From positions 1 to 64,000 of the IMG/VR virus record IMGVR_UViG_3300034101_004588: 64,000 nucleotides of DNA; one strand, 5' to 3'. Source of the DNA: a virus. Both the position numbers and the translations under genes were made by a program. How positions within the stretch are numbered: the first letter of the stretch is position 1; the number at the start of each line of letters is the position of its first letter. Shown piece after piece: positions 37,975 through 46,577 of this stretch. The notes under the pieces are model-generated. The model saw only the letters and a list, made by a program, of their open reading frames with translations. It made no database searches and was not told the origin of the DNA.

Positions 37975-38733
37975 ATGGCATATTTTACCTATAGTTTTTA
38001 CGAAAAAAAATTGCAAGAAGGTGAAGTTTGGATACGCAATTCAAACGGGTTAGTACAAACTGCTTCAGAAGCCTTAAGTGGGGTTATAGAAAAATACAAA
38101 TCTTTAACTCCCGATACATTTTTATTTTACAACCAAATTATGTCTGGGCAACAAATTTTGCGATTAGACATGATTCAAGATGTTATTTTTATAGAAACCC
38201 GAGAAGGTAATATTTTCGATAAAATTGTTTATAGAAATAATCAAATATTAGCAGCAAATCAAGATAATAATTTTTACAAAAGCTTGTCTGCAAATCGAAC
38301 TGGATTTCCAGATTATTGGTTTGATGAATCTAATAAAAAAATATATACCTCTTTTCATAGAGTAGATTACCATTTAAACAATCAAATAACTATTGGAGTT
38401 GTTATGGAACAATTTGATATGATAACAAATATATTTGATACTAAATTATATTTTACTTTGGATTTTACTTTTGATGATATTAGCTATGGAACTAGAGTAC
38501 CTTTCATAGAACCTACCAAATTATGTTATAACAAAGCAACTAAAGATTTTAATATATCATATATACAAAGAGGTCCCTTAAAAGATTTTGGTTTAGTAAG
38601 TATTAACATATTAAAAGACCAAAAATTAGAGGTCAAAGCAATAAACACACTTTTACCTTATACTAAAAACGTACAAATAGATTTGAATGTTATAGAAGAA
38701 AAATTATTAACCGTTAATTCTGACTATTATTAA
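37975..38733 (+). CDS. Structural protein of unknown family (252 aa)
   Basis: A mixed beta protein with many aromatic residues. The N-terminus reads TYSFYEKKLQEGEVWIRNSN. A later part alternates strands as in a partial propeller (LRLDMIQDVIFIETREGNIF; FPDYWFDESNKKIYTSFHRV). Y-E-K-K/L-Y elements recur at the start of the next, 1159-aa, protein, so the two may interact or be related. It lies between the PKD-like protein and the LamG protein with 1-2 nt spacing. No catalytic motif is seen. Confidence 0.55.
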   Translation: MAYFTYSFYEKKLQEGEVWIRNSNGLVQTASEALSGVIEKYKSLTPDTFLFYNQIMSGQQILRLDMIQDVIFIETREGNIFDKIVYRNNQILAANQDNNFYKSLSANRTGFPDYWFDESNKKIYTSFHRVDYHLNNQITIGVVMEQFDMITNIFDTKLYFTLDFTFDDISYGTRVPFIEPTKLCYNKATKDFNISYIQRGPLKDFGLVSINILKDQKLEVKAINTLLPYTKNVQIDLNVIEEKLLTVNSDYY

Positions 38734-38734
38734 T

Positions 38735-41700
38735 ATGATCACAGTTTATAATACAACATCATCTTTTTTTTGGTATCCAGCAAAATTTGAAATGGTTGGA
38801 GGTCAGTCTGAATCTTTTTATGAAAAATTGTATTTTAATAATGGAATAGAATTTAATGCTCATAAGTTTTTATATGAAGCTATGGACTTTGTCCATAATC
38901 GAAACACTAGTCTATTGTTGACAGATTTATTATCTGCTGGAGAGCTTTTTCAAAATAAAGATAAACCAGAAAATTCAAGAGATTTTACACAAATAACAAG
39001 TGTTTTAAGTGATAAAAATGGGTTTGTTTTTGCTGTTTCTTCGGTTGATGTAAGAATAAACAATAAAATATATAAACGCAAAGTTTTAGCTCGTACAACT
39101 AGAACTAATTTATTGCCAGATGACTATTTAAATTTTATAGTAGATGAAAATGATAAAAATTTAATTTATATAGAAGATCCAAAAAGTAAATTAGTATTAA
39201 CAGACAGGTTTAACTATGTTCCAGATTATAATCGTCCAATAGATTTACCTAGGTGTATATTTTCTACTCGCATAAGACCAGCTAATAATACTCAAAGATT
39301 TGAATATTATTTAAGTGACAACGGAGAAGTTTGTTTGTTTCGGGCGGGTTCTTCTGTTTATAAAAATCGTTTAGCACTGGCTGTAAATAGTGTGAATACT
39401 TTGGATTTATCTTCAGTAGATTTACCAAGAGTTGATAAAGTTTCTGAAAATATTACTTTTAAATTTAATTCTTATAAAAAAGAATTAGTAAACTTTAATT
39501 CTGTAGTTAATAGTCGTATAGTCAAATATAATAGTACACCTATAGATAGAATAGAATCTTTAAAAATAGATTCAAATTTAGCAAAAACACCATATCAACA
39601 AAATTTTTTAATAATGTTTCCGGGAGAAAATCCTCAAATATTTGATGACGAAGCAATTTATTCTATACAGGCCTTGGGATTAAAAAATTATCAAACTCCT
39701 TATTATGATTACTCAATAGGACCAGCTTATGCACAAGAAAATGATGCTATAAGACGCATATATTATCAAATATACACAGGAACAAATCAAGAAAAGGGAT
39801 ATGATCAAATATATTTGGGTTACACTTCTAATACTTCTAAATTATATTTTGAACCCGATAAAGAAACAGAATTTTATTTTACACCGGATGCTTTAAGATT
39901 GCCTTTATCTGCTTGTGGTTTGATTGAATCTGGATCTATAGCTTCAGATTATCCATATACATCAGATAGAATTTTTGCTAGAATGCAAAATTATCAAAAT
40001 ATATTGCCAGGACTTCCTCAACCTCCTTCCATGATAAGAGAAACTGGTACCTGGTTATGTTCTTGGTTATCCGGGTCAAATACGGGTAAAAAGATTTGGG
40101 TAGATAGATTTTACAATGCAGGTTATTACAGTATAAAAGACGCTTTAACTGCTGGCACTATGACATTTAATCCGGTTATAGATCCAACAAAACCTTATGT
40201 ATATGATTTACCTTCTACTATGTACATGGAACCTGGTGCTTTGTACAAATATTTTAGAAGCGGAACCCAGACAGCAAAACAATTTTTAAATTATTTAAAC
40301 TATACTTCAGAAACTAATAGAGGTTCTTTAATTTTACATATAAGTTCTTGGAATGAAAATCCGATAAAAGACATTTCAAAATATAAAAATAACGGTTTAA
40401 TTGTAAATTCTTTAGATTCTCAATTTAATATAGATTATTACACTTTAGACGGAACAAATCATGTTATTTTTCCAGCTAAATCTGAATTTTTTGAAATGCA
40501 AAGATTTACTGTGGGAATTTGGTTAAATCCAGATGATTGGAGTAAATTAGAAGGTAATCAAATTGTAGGAAATTATTATGATGGTGGTTGGGGATTAATT
40601 AATGAAACAGCACAAACGGCTCCTTTATTAACCATGTCTGGTTATAAATTAGGTTCTAATTTAACTCGTACTTATACTATTAACTATCGGGGAGGTTTAG
40701 CAGATTCTTTTGAAGTTAAAACCAATCTTAAAAATAGATATTTTAAATTTATGCAACGATTGCAAAATTTAGAATATTGGTCAATAGATTCAAACAATTT
40801 AAAACTTTATAAATTTGATATCAATGGCAAAATAATAATAAATGATTTGGGAGTTTTAGATGCTTATATCAAACAAGTAGATCAATTTGAAATAGATTCT
40901 AATGAATATTTGTATATATACGATAAAAGCAAATTTAGAGTTTTAGTACTAAAACCAGACGGAACTTACCATCGTTTAATTGGAAATATACGTTCAGCCC
41001 GCATAGAATTAGATTTTTATAATGATGTAATTCAAACAGAAGCAGAAGCTTCTGTTATAGATAATAACAATGATTTATGGGAAATAATTGGTGGGAATCT
41101 TTATACTAGATTATACCAAGAAAATACAAAAACTTTTGGTGAAAGGAAAATTGTTGCTAACATAGGTTCTTGCCAACAAATTACTTGTGATTCAAAAAAT
41201 AATATATGGATTATAACAAAATTAAACAGATTAATAAAATATAACACCTCTACATTTGTATTTGAAGTGGATAAACAATTGACAGATGATTATATAGATG
41301 TATGTGATTTTCCCCAAGAACAATTTACACATTTAAACTTTTTTAGAGTTCCTGGAAAAGAAGATAAAAATGTTTGCGGGGAAGCTCAGCCTTTTTTTGA
41401 TATAATTGCTGCTTTAGATACGTTATATTATAAATTGTATTTATTTGATGAACGAGGAATTCTGTTGTCTAGAATAGATATTCGTTCTTACATAGCAGAT
41501 GAAGATATTAGATTTAGTAGAGATTGGGTGTTTGGATGTTTTGGAGATTATACAGGATATCAATATATACGAAAATACAGCAATCCAGACAAAAAATTGT
41601 TATCTTGGAAATTTAAAACCATCCAACCAAATACAGGTGTTACACAATTGCATACATTGAGTTATTTAGTTAGTAGCTTGCCTCCTGGATGGCATCATTT

Positions 41701-42214
41701 TTCTTTAACATTTGATGCTTTAGAAGGAACTGCTAAGTATTATATAGATAGTATATTAGTATCAACTCAAACTTTTGCAAAAGACCGTAATTTTTATTAT
41801 GCTTATAAATCTCCTATATTTTTAGGAGCTACTACAGTTAAAAATACTAGTTTAAATGATGTTATAAATGTTCAAGATTCTTATAAATTCATAGGAAATG
41901 TTGCAGATTTGCGATTTTATACAAAAAGTTTAACTAAAGGAGAGATAGAACAATTATATTTTTCTTCTAAGTATTCTATAGACAGAGGTCCTTTAAGTTG
42001 GAATTTAATAACTGGAGAAAGAAATTTTGTAGAAAAAATAGAACATTTATTTAAATTTCAAATGCCTGGTAGCAAAAGTAATTATTATAATATAAATATA
42101 CATAATTTTACAGCTTCAGAAGAATTAAAACAAATTATAGAAGAAGCTGTAAAAAATAATTTACAAAAAATTGCGCCTAGCAATACTTTTTTAAATAAAA
42201 TTAATTGGTTATGA
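38735..42214 (+). CDS. Giant protein with propeller repeats nested in a LamG-like domain
   Basis: A 1159-aa protein. The first half of a LamG/concanavalin-like jelly roll spans about residues 535-640 (DGTNHVIFPAKSEF, then RFTVGIWLNPDDWSKLEGNQ). Propeller-like strands follow at about 645-890 (QFEIDSNEYLYIYDKSKFRV; SVIDNNNDLWEIIGG; ITCDSKNNIWIITKLNRLIK). The second LamG half spans about 970-1090 (PPGWHHFSLTFDALEGTAKY, NVADLRFYTKSLTKGEIEQL). This suggests one domain inserted in another. LamG domains generally bind glycans or proteins, so a surface-contact role is likely. The stop overlaps the next start (ATGA). Confidence 0.7.
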   Translation: MITVYNTTSSFFWYPAKFEMVGGQSESFYEKLYFNNGIEFNAHKFLYEAMDFVHNRNTSLLLTDLLSAGELFQNKDKPENSRDFTQITSVLSDKNGFVFAVSSVDVRINNKIYKRKVLARTTRTNLLPDDYLNFIVDENDKNLIYIEDPKSKLVLTDRFNYVPDYNRPIDLPRCIFSTRIRPANNTQRFEYYLSDNGEVCLFRAGSSVYKNRLALAVNSVNTLDLSSVDLPRVDKVSENITFKFNSYKKELVNFNSVVNSRIVKYNSTPIDRIESLKIDSNLAKTPYQQNFLIMFPGENPQIFDDEAIYSIQALGLKNYQTPYYDYSIGPAYAQENDAIRRIYYQIYTGTNQEKGYDQIYLGYTSNTSKLYFEPDKETEFYFTPDALRLPLSACGLIESGSIASDYPYTSDRIFARMQNYQNILPGLPQPPSMIRETGTWLCSWLSGSNTGKKIWVDRFYNAGYYSIKDALTAGTMTFNPVIDPTKPYVYDLPSTMYMEPGALYKYFRSGTQTAKQFLNYLNYTSETNRGSLILHISSWNENPIKDISKYKNNGLIVNSLDSQFNIDYYTLDGTNHVIFPAKSEFFEMQRFTVGIWLNPDDWSKLEGNQIVGNYYDGGWGLINETAQTAPLLTMSGYKLGSNLTRTYTINYRGGLADSFEVKTNLKNRYFKFMQRLQNLEYWSIDSNNLKLYKFDINGKIIINDLGVLDAYIKQVDQFEIDSNEYLYIYDKSKFRVLVLKPDGTYHRLIGNIRSARIELDFYNDVIQTEAEASVIDNNNDLWEIIGGNLYTRLYQENTKTFGERKIVANIGSCQQITCDSKNNIWIITKLNRLIKYNTSTFVFEVDKQLTDDYIDVCDFPQEQFTHLNFFRVPGKEDKNVCGEAQPFFDIIAALDTLYYKLYLFDERGILLSRIDIRSYIADEDIRFSRDWVFGCFGDYTGYQYIRKYSNPDKKLLSWKFKTIQPNTGVTQLHTLSYLVSSLPPGWHHFSLTFDALEGTAKYYIDSILVSTQTFAKDRNFYYAYKSPIFLGATTVKNTSLNDVINVQDSYKFIGNVADLRFYTKSLTKGEIEQLYFSSKYSIDRGPLSWNLITGERNFVEKIEHLFKFQMPGSKSNYYNINIHNFTASEELKQIIEEAVKNNLQKIAPSNTFLNKINWL

Positions 42215-43014
42215 ATTTAGAATTTTTAAACAAAACAAATCCAAATTGTTCTAAGACTTATTTACTAGATACAAAATATTGTTTAAGTAATTCTTTAGAT
42301 TTAATTAATGCAAATTTTAAAACCTTGTCTGCTAGTATAATGACAAATTATAAAAAAACCTTAGAATGGGATCCAATTATAACCCATTTCATATCTAATA
42401 GTGCAAAATATGAAACGTTTTACGGAAATATTAATCAATTTAGTACAGTGTGGACTAGAGTCGCAACAACTGTTAGATCATTGAGCGCTGGTTGGTCTAA
42501 ACCTTTTCATTTATATTATCCTACTATTATAGAACTTAGAGATTGGAAAACCCGAAAATCTAGATATATTAATGAAATAACTAATTGGTTGCGTTTAAAT
42601 TTTCCTCCATCTCGTTTTGCTTTTTCTCAAATAATAAACGTAGAAATTTTATTTTATGACAACTATGATCGCAATTTTAAATTTTCTGCGTCTATAAAAG
42701 AAAAATGTTCTACAGGAATAAGTCCTAAACAAGTATGTTGTGATGGTTGTAATAAAGCTTGTTGCCATAGAGCATGTAATACCGGTAGTGTGACAACACC
42801 AGAAAGAACCTATACCTTTCCAAAATCTTGTACAGATATATGTGTTTATTGTCCTAAAATTAAAAGAAGAAAATGTGTTAGCGCCCAATGTAGACCGCGA
42901 GGAGCTAAAAATTTATCTATAGTCCAAAATTTTCCTTTTAGTGACAGAGGATTAATAAAAGTTGATAATATGTTATCCTTTAAAATAAGTGGAATGGGGT
43001 GGGTACAAGTTTAA
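42211..43014 (+). CDS. Cys-rich structural protein, first of three tandem paralogues
   Basis: A 267-aa protein. ATG 42211 overlaps the preceding stop as ATGA and is preferred over an in-frame TTG at 42205. The N-terminus has the shared motif of this trio, C-L-S-N-S-L-D-L-I-N-A-N-F-K-T-L. Near residues 170-230 lies a cluster of about a dozen Cys (QVCCDGCNKACCHRACNTGS, SCTDICVYC, K-C-V-S-A-Q-C), enough for several zinc sites or disulfides. Trp-rich centre. It is probably a tail or fibre component exposed outside the cell if disulfides form. No named family recognised. Confidence 0.6.
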   Translation: MNLEFLNKTNPNCSKTYLLDTKYCLSNSLDLINANFKTLSASIMTNYKKTLEWDPIITHFISNSAKYETFYGNINQFSTVWTRVATTVRSLSAGWSKPFHLYYPTIIELRDWKTRKSRYINEITNWLRLNFPPSRFAFSQIINVEILFYDNYDRNFKFSASIKEKCSTGISPKQVCCDGCNKACCHRACNTGSVTTPERTYTFPKSCTDICVYCPKIKRRKCVSAQCRPRGAKNLSIVQNFPFSDRGLIKVDNMLSFKISGMGWVQV

Positions 43015-43022
43015 TTAATGTT

Positions 43023-43844
43023 ATGAATTTAAAATTAAATTTAATTTCTAAAAACCAGACAATAGGCAATTCTTTATCTACTATTAATGATAATTTTGAT
43101 CAACTTGATAAAAATTTAAAAGTTTTGTATGATAAAACAGATGAAAGAATAAATCCTTTTATGTTATATTTAGACCAGGTAGAATCAATATGGACTAAAG
43201 CCTATGATATAGCTAGAAAAAATTATTTACTTTGGAATTCAGCAGCTAGTTGTGTTGAAACTAATCGCAATAAATGGATTACACCTTTGGTTTTATTTTA
43301 TCCGAATAAAATTTCTGAGACACAAAATATATCTATTTCAGTATTAAGTAATGAACAAATAAGAGATCAAGTTTTAACTTGGTTAAAGCGTTATTGGCCG
43401 ATATCACCTAATAATCCATCAGGTCCTTCCAGCTTGGCTGGGCAAATAGCTATAGTTTATTGTTTAAAATACAAACAAACAAGCCCGATAAATTATAAAA
43501 ACATTAAACAATACAGTGCAACTACTTGTTCTGTTGCAGATGTTAGAGCGTGTGCGGCTTGTGTTTCTGATTGTTGGGGATGGGTTAGATCTTGTGTATT
43601 TATGAATTGCGGTCCTAAAACCGTTTCTTGTGATTCTAATTGTCAAACTGTTGATTGCCGTTATACTATAAATGGAGGTAATAGTAAAACAAGTTCTCAT
43701 GAAAGATTTGTTCAATCTCTATCAAATTTTAATTTTATTAGCAAATATGAAACTCGTTTACAGGCCATACAATTTAGTGTGCAAAATTGTGATTGGGTTT
43801 ATGATAGATTTTTACCACAAGCAGGAAGTGAAATATTAATATGA
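43023..43844 (+). CDS. Cys-rich structural protein, second of three tandem paralogues
   Basis: A 273-aa protein; ATG 43023 is chosen over a GTG at 42999 that would overlap the previous gene. It opens MNLKLNLISKNQTIGNSLST with I-N-D-N-F-D-Q-L-D, matching the N-terminal motif of its two neighbours. A Cys cluster near residues 165-215 (TCSVADVRACAACVSDCWGW, SCVFMNCGPKTVSCDSNCQT) parallels the one in the first paralogue but with different spacing. Both also share a W-L-R/K stretch followed by F-P/W-P near residue 125-135. The stop overlaps the next start (ATGA). Confidence 0.6.
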   Translation: MNLKLNLISKNQTIGNSLSTINDNFDQLDKNLKVLYDKTDERINPFMLYLDQVESIWTKAYDIARKNYLLWNSAASCVETNRNKWITPLVLFYPNKISETQNISISVLSNEQIRDQVLTWLKRYWPISPNNPSGPSSLAGQIAIVYCLKYKQTSPINYKNIKQYSATTCSVADVRACAACVSDCWGWVRSCVFMNCGPKTVSCDSNCQTVDCRYTINGGNSKTSSHERFVQSLSNFNFISKYETRLQAIQFSVQNCDWVYDRFLPQAGSEILI

Positions 43845-45247
43845 AACAAGAAAAATTTACAGTAAAAATAAATAATGACGATAATGTAGGAGATTCTATT
43901 GGAAAGTATAATTTTAATTTTTTATCTTTAGAAACTGCTTTATGTAATTTAGAACAAGATTATTATAAAAAAAGAGACAATTATACAGCCAAATTTAAAA
44001 GATTAGAACAATTAACAGATAAATTAGATTCTGTTTTACCTTTTTTAAATTACAATGATTTGCAAAAAATGAGTACAACGGTTACTGTATTAAGTTCTTA
44101 TTGGAATGAAATGGAACTTTCGGTTTTATATCCTATTAATTTAGATGGAGCTTCAAGTGCATTAACCGTAGATTCTTTAAATTTAAACATAGTCGTTTTA
44201 CAGGAAGCCTTAACTGTACAAGATCAAGAAAGAATTTTAGCAGAAGCTTTAGTAAGCCGAAAATTATTTAAAACCGTTAATGATGCTATAGAAGGTATGT
44301 ATGCAAGTGTGTTATTGTATGTTAAACGTAATATAGACAAACAAGGTGAATTTGTATCTTGGGGCATTATTAACGGCAGCAACTTTACTAATTTAAAAAT
44401 TGATTTTAATAATAATTTTTATTATGAAGCAGAAGCTGTTGATATATATAAAATTCCTTATTTTAGTGTAATAGTTCCTACAAATTATACAAATCAAGTT
44501 GCAGAAGGGGCTAATGTTTTAGAACCTAACTTTGAAAATAAAACAGCTAATGTAGTGTCAGCTCAAACCGGTAAGCGAGTAAATTTAGCTCCTAGTAATA
44601 ATTCTATAAGCGGCAATACTGTATTATTGTACGGAACAACAGATAAAATACCTACCCGAACACAACGAAATAATGCAGAATTGTATGAATTATTTTTAAT
44701 AGAAGCTTTTGGATCTACTAATTTTCTTAGTATTCAAAATTCATCTGGAAGATCTTTAGCAACTTATATACCTAGTACTAACCCAGATTTGGCAAAGACC
44801 TTCAGAAATCTTGAAGTAGTTAAAGAAAATAATCAAGTAATTCAAACTGTTAGAAAATTTTTAAGCAAAAATTATAAACCGCAAAATTATAGAGACGGTA
44901 CTACTATCAATGTAATTTTTATGTTATTTAATGCTTTTGGTGATAATACTGCTAATGTTAATATTATGACTTACATACCATCGGCAAAATTTGGAGCTTA
45001 TAAATTAGAAAAAAATGAAAATATAAGAGGTTTTACCGCTCGTAAAACCGCAAAAAACTCTAATACAGATTATAGAATTACCTTTTCAAAACAAGACCAG
45101 TATATAAAAAGAATTTTTATAGCAAGATTTCAAAAAAAATCTCGACAAATACCGTCTAAAGTTAAAGTTAAAGGTATAATTAAAAATTCTTCATCTACTC
45201 TTGATTTTTGGGAATTTCTAAATATAATTAAAGGCAACATCACATAA
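43841..45247 (+). CDS. Structural protein, third of three tandem paralogues (no Cys cluster)
   Basis: A 468-aa protein sharing the N-terminal motif of the two preceding proteins (NVGDSIGKYNFNFLSLETAL) but lacking the Cys cluster. A helical region (residues 40-70) precedes a beta-rich body and a basic C-terminus (YRITFSKQDQYIKRIFIARF). Motif sharing and ATGA-coupled starts suggest that the trio arose by duplication and is made in fixed ratio. The G-D-S-x-x-x-x-N-x-N-F motif occurs in phage fibre-attachment proteins as far as I know, but I cannot name the family. Confidence 0.6.
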   Translation: MKQEKFTVKINNDDNVGDSIGKYNFNFLSLETALCNLEQDYYKKRDNYTAKFKRLEQLTDKLDSVLPFLNYNDLQKMSTTVTVLSSYWNEMELSVLYPINLDGASSALTVDSLNLNIVVLQEALTVQDQERILAEALVSRKLFKTVNDAIEGMYASVLLYVKRNIDKQGEFVSWGIINGSNFTNLKIDFNNNFYYEAEAVDIYKIPYFSVIVPTNYTNQVAEGANVLEPNFENKTANVVSAQTGKRVNLAPSNNSISGNTVLLYGTTDKIPTRTQRNNAELYELFLIEAFGSTNFLSIQNSSGRSLATYIPSTNPDLAKTFRNLEVVKENNQVIQTVRKFLSKNYKPQNYRDGTTINVIFMLFNAFGDNTANVNIMTYIPSAKFGAYKLEKNENIRGFTARKTAKNSNTDYRITFSKQDQYIKRIFIARFQKKSRQIPSKVKVKGIIKNSSSTLDFWEFLNIIKGNIT

Positions 45248-45249
45248 TT

Positions 45250-45633
45250 ATGTTTGTTTTATTCAATAAAGATAATAAAGAATTTTTAGGATATAGTGAA
45301 GCAGAACCACAAAATAAAGAAGAATTTTTATTTAAATTAGTTCCGGAAGACAAAACTAATTTATTACAATGGGAATGGAAAGGGGATTATGATAATGGAA
45401 AAATGATGCCTTTACAGTTACCAGAACCAGAAATAGAAAAGGATGTATATTTAAAGCAAAAAAGTTATGCAATATTAATAGACAATATTAATAAAAAATC
45501 AGATCCTTATGTGGTTATATATACTTTATTAAAGCATTTTTACAGTAAAGATCAGTCTAAAAAATTAAAAAAGCATTTTAAAAATTATGATAAAAATTTT
45601 AAAAAACATAAAAAAAGATTAAAAAAATTATGA
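45250..45633 (+). CDS. Small protein with strongly basic C-terminus (127 aa)
   Basis: The N-terminal half is mixed (MFVLFNKDNKEFLGYSEAEP, then LLQWEWKGDYDNGK), and the last 30 residues are nearly all Lys, His, Phe and Asn (KKLKKHFKNYDKNFKKHKKR). The tail may bind an acidic surface or nucleic acid. It sits 2 nt after the third paralogue and overlaps the next gene by 4 nt (ATGA). It is probably a late accessory protein. Unknown family. Confidence 0.55.
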   Translation: MFVLFNKDNKEFLGYSEAEPQNKEEFLFKLVPEDKTNLLQWEWKGDYDNGKMMPLQLPEPEIEKDVYLKQKSYAILIDNINKKSDPYVVIYTLLKHFYSKDQSKKLKKHFKNYDKNFKKHKKRLKKL

Positions 45634-46019
45634 ATCCAAATCCTACATTAAGATACAGAAACATAACCGGTTTAGGAGATTTAATAGCTTGTATTTTACA
45701 TTGCAAATTATTAAATTGGCTAACTGTTTTAATTAGTGGTAAAGAAGTTTGTGAAGCATGTAATCAAAGAAGAATGGCTTTGAATATTTTATTGCCCTTG
45801 CCTATTTGGAAATTCTCTTACAAAGATTCAGAAGAATTTCAAAATTTAATGAACAAAGAAATTGCTGTTTATTTAAAAAACCAAACAAAAAATTTATCTA
45901 CAGTAAAAGAAATTAAAAAACCTTCTAAGAAAAAAATTACAGGATATACAATAATAAATGAAAGTGATAATGTTGTAAATGATTTATTAATTAAATTGAT
46001 AGTTTATAAAAAGAATTAA
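45630..46019 (+). CDS. Small protein with CxxCxxRRxxLN motif (129 aa)
   Basis: Contains GLGDLIACILHCKLLNWLTV followed by VCEACNQRRMALN (residues about 14-53). The combination of G-x-G-D, a hydrophobic stretch, then C-x-x-C-x-x-R-x-x-x-L-N is a small motif I associate with short phage proteins of unknown role, often as C-G-x-C-x-x-R. The two Cys may bind metal. The C-terminal half is basic and flexible (KEIKKPSKKKITGYTIINES). It overlaps the basic protein by 4 nt; the next gene starts 2 nt later. Confidence 0.55.
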   Translation: MNPNPTLRYRNITGLGDLIACILHCKLLNWLTVLISGKEVCEACNQRRMALNILLPLPIWKFSYKDSEEFQNLMNKEIAVYLKNQTKNLSTVKEIKKPSKKKITGYTIINESDNVVNDLLIKLIVYKKN

Positions 46020-46021
46020 TC

Positions 46022-46486
46022 ATGAATGTATCTATAATTTCTCAACAAGTGACTATAACACGTACTTTAGACGGTACCCGTAACTTAGGATTATTTTTAA
46101 ATGATCTCGTTGCTGTTATAAAAATGTTACATTGGTATACCAATGATTATAATTTTCACAAAATCACGGATAAACTTTATAAAAATTTAGCAGATTTAAT
46201 AGATTCTTTAATGGAAGAATTAATACAAATAACTAGACAAGAAAATTTAAATTTAAATTTAAATTTACCGGATTTACAAACTTTTAAAAAATGTGATTAT
46301 TATAATACAGAAAATGAAAATTTTGTAGATAAAATTACAAATGTGTTATTTATTTTATCAGAAACATTAAATTGTGTTGAAATACAAGAAGTTTTTAAAA
46401 ATCCTAAATCAGGTTTACAAAATACTAAAGACGAAATCTTGACACAAATTAATCAAACATTATATTTATTAAATCAAATAGTTTGA
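46022..46486 (+). CDS. Ferritin-like / DUF5856-type helical phage protein
   Basis: A 154-aa helical protein. The key segment, VAVIKMLHWYTNDYNFHKIT followed by D-K-L-Y-K-N-L-A-D-L-I-D-S-L-M-E-E, has the L-H-W-x-T/-x-x-Y-x-x-H-x-x-x-x-x-x-Y-x-x-L-x-x-L-x-D spacing of Dps-like proteins and of the phage family I know as DUF5856. A second helix pair follows (residues 95-150). Metal-site residues H, H, D and E are present, but whether it binds iron is unknown. Last gene of the 26-kb tail operon; a convergent minus-strand gene follows after 91 nt. Confidence 0.5.
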   Translation: MNVSIISQQVTITRTLDGTRNLGLFLNDLVAVIKMLHWYTNDYNFHKITDKLYKNLADLIDSLMEELIQITRQENLNLNLNLPDLQTFKKCDYYNTENENFVDKITNVLFILSETLNCVEIQEVFKNPKSGLQNTKDEILTQINQTLYLLNQIV

Positions 46487-46577
46487 ATCAATTTGTGTGG
46501 TCCTTTTCTGTTTATTAATTGTATTACAGGCAGTTAAAGAGGGTAATAAAAGAAATTAATAATTCTTTATTTCTATA

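Noticed and set aside
42205-43022. Upstream TTG (42205) and GTG (42999) starts for the two Cys-rich genes
   Set aside because: ATG codons at 42211 and 43023 give better spacing and align the shared N-terminal motif.
46487-46577. AT-only hairpin (about 46549-46568) between convergent genes as a terminator
   Set aside because: Only 6 bp with one GC pair and no clear T-tract; nothing else was seen in this spacer.
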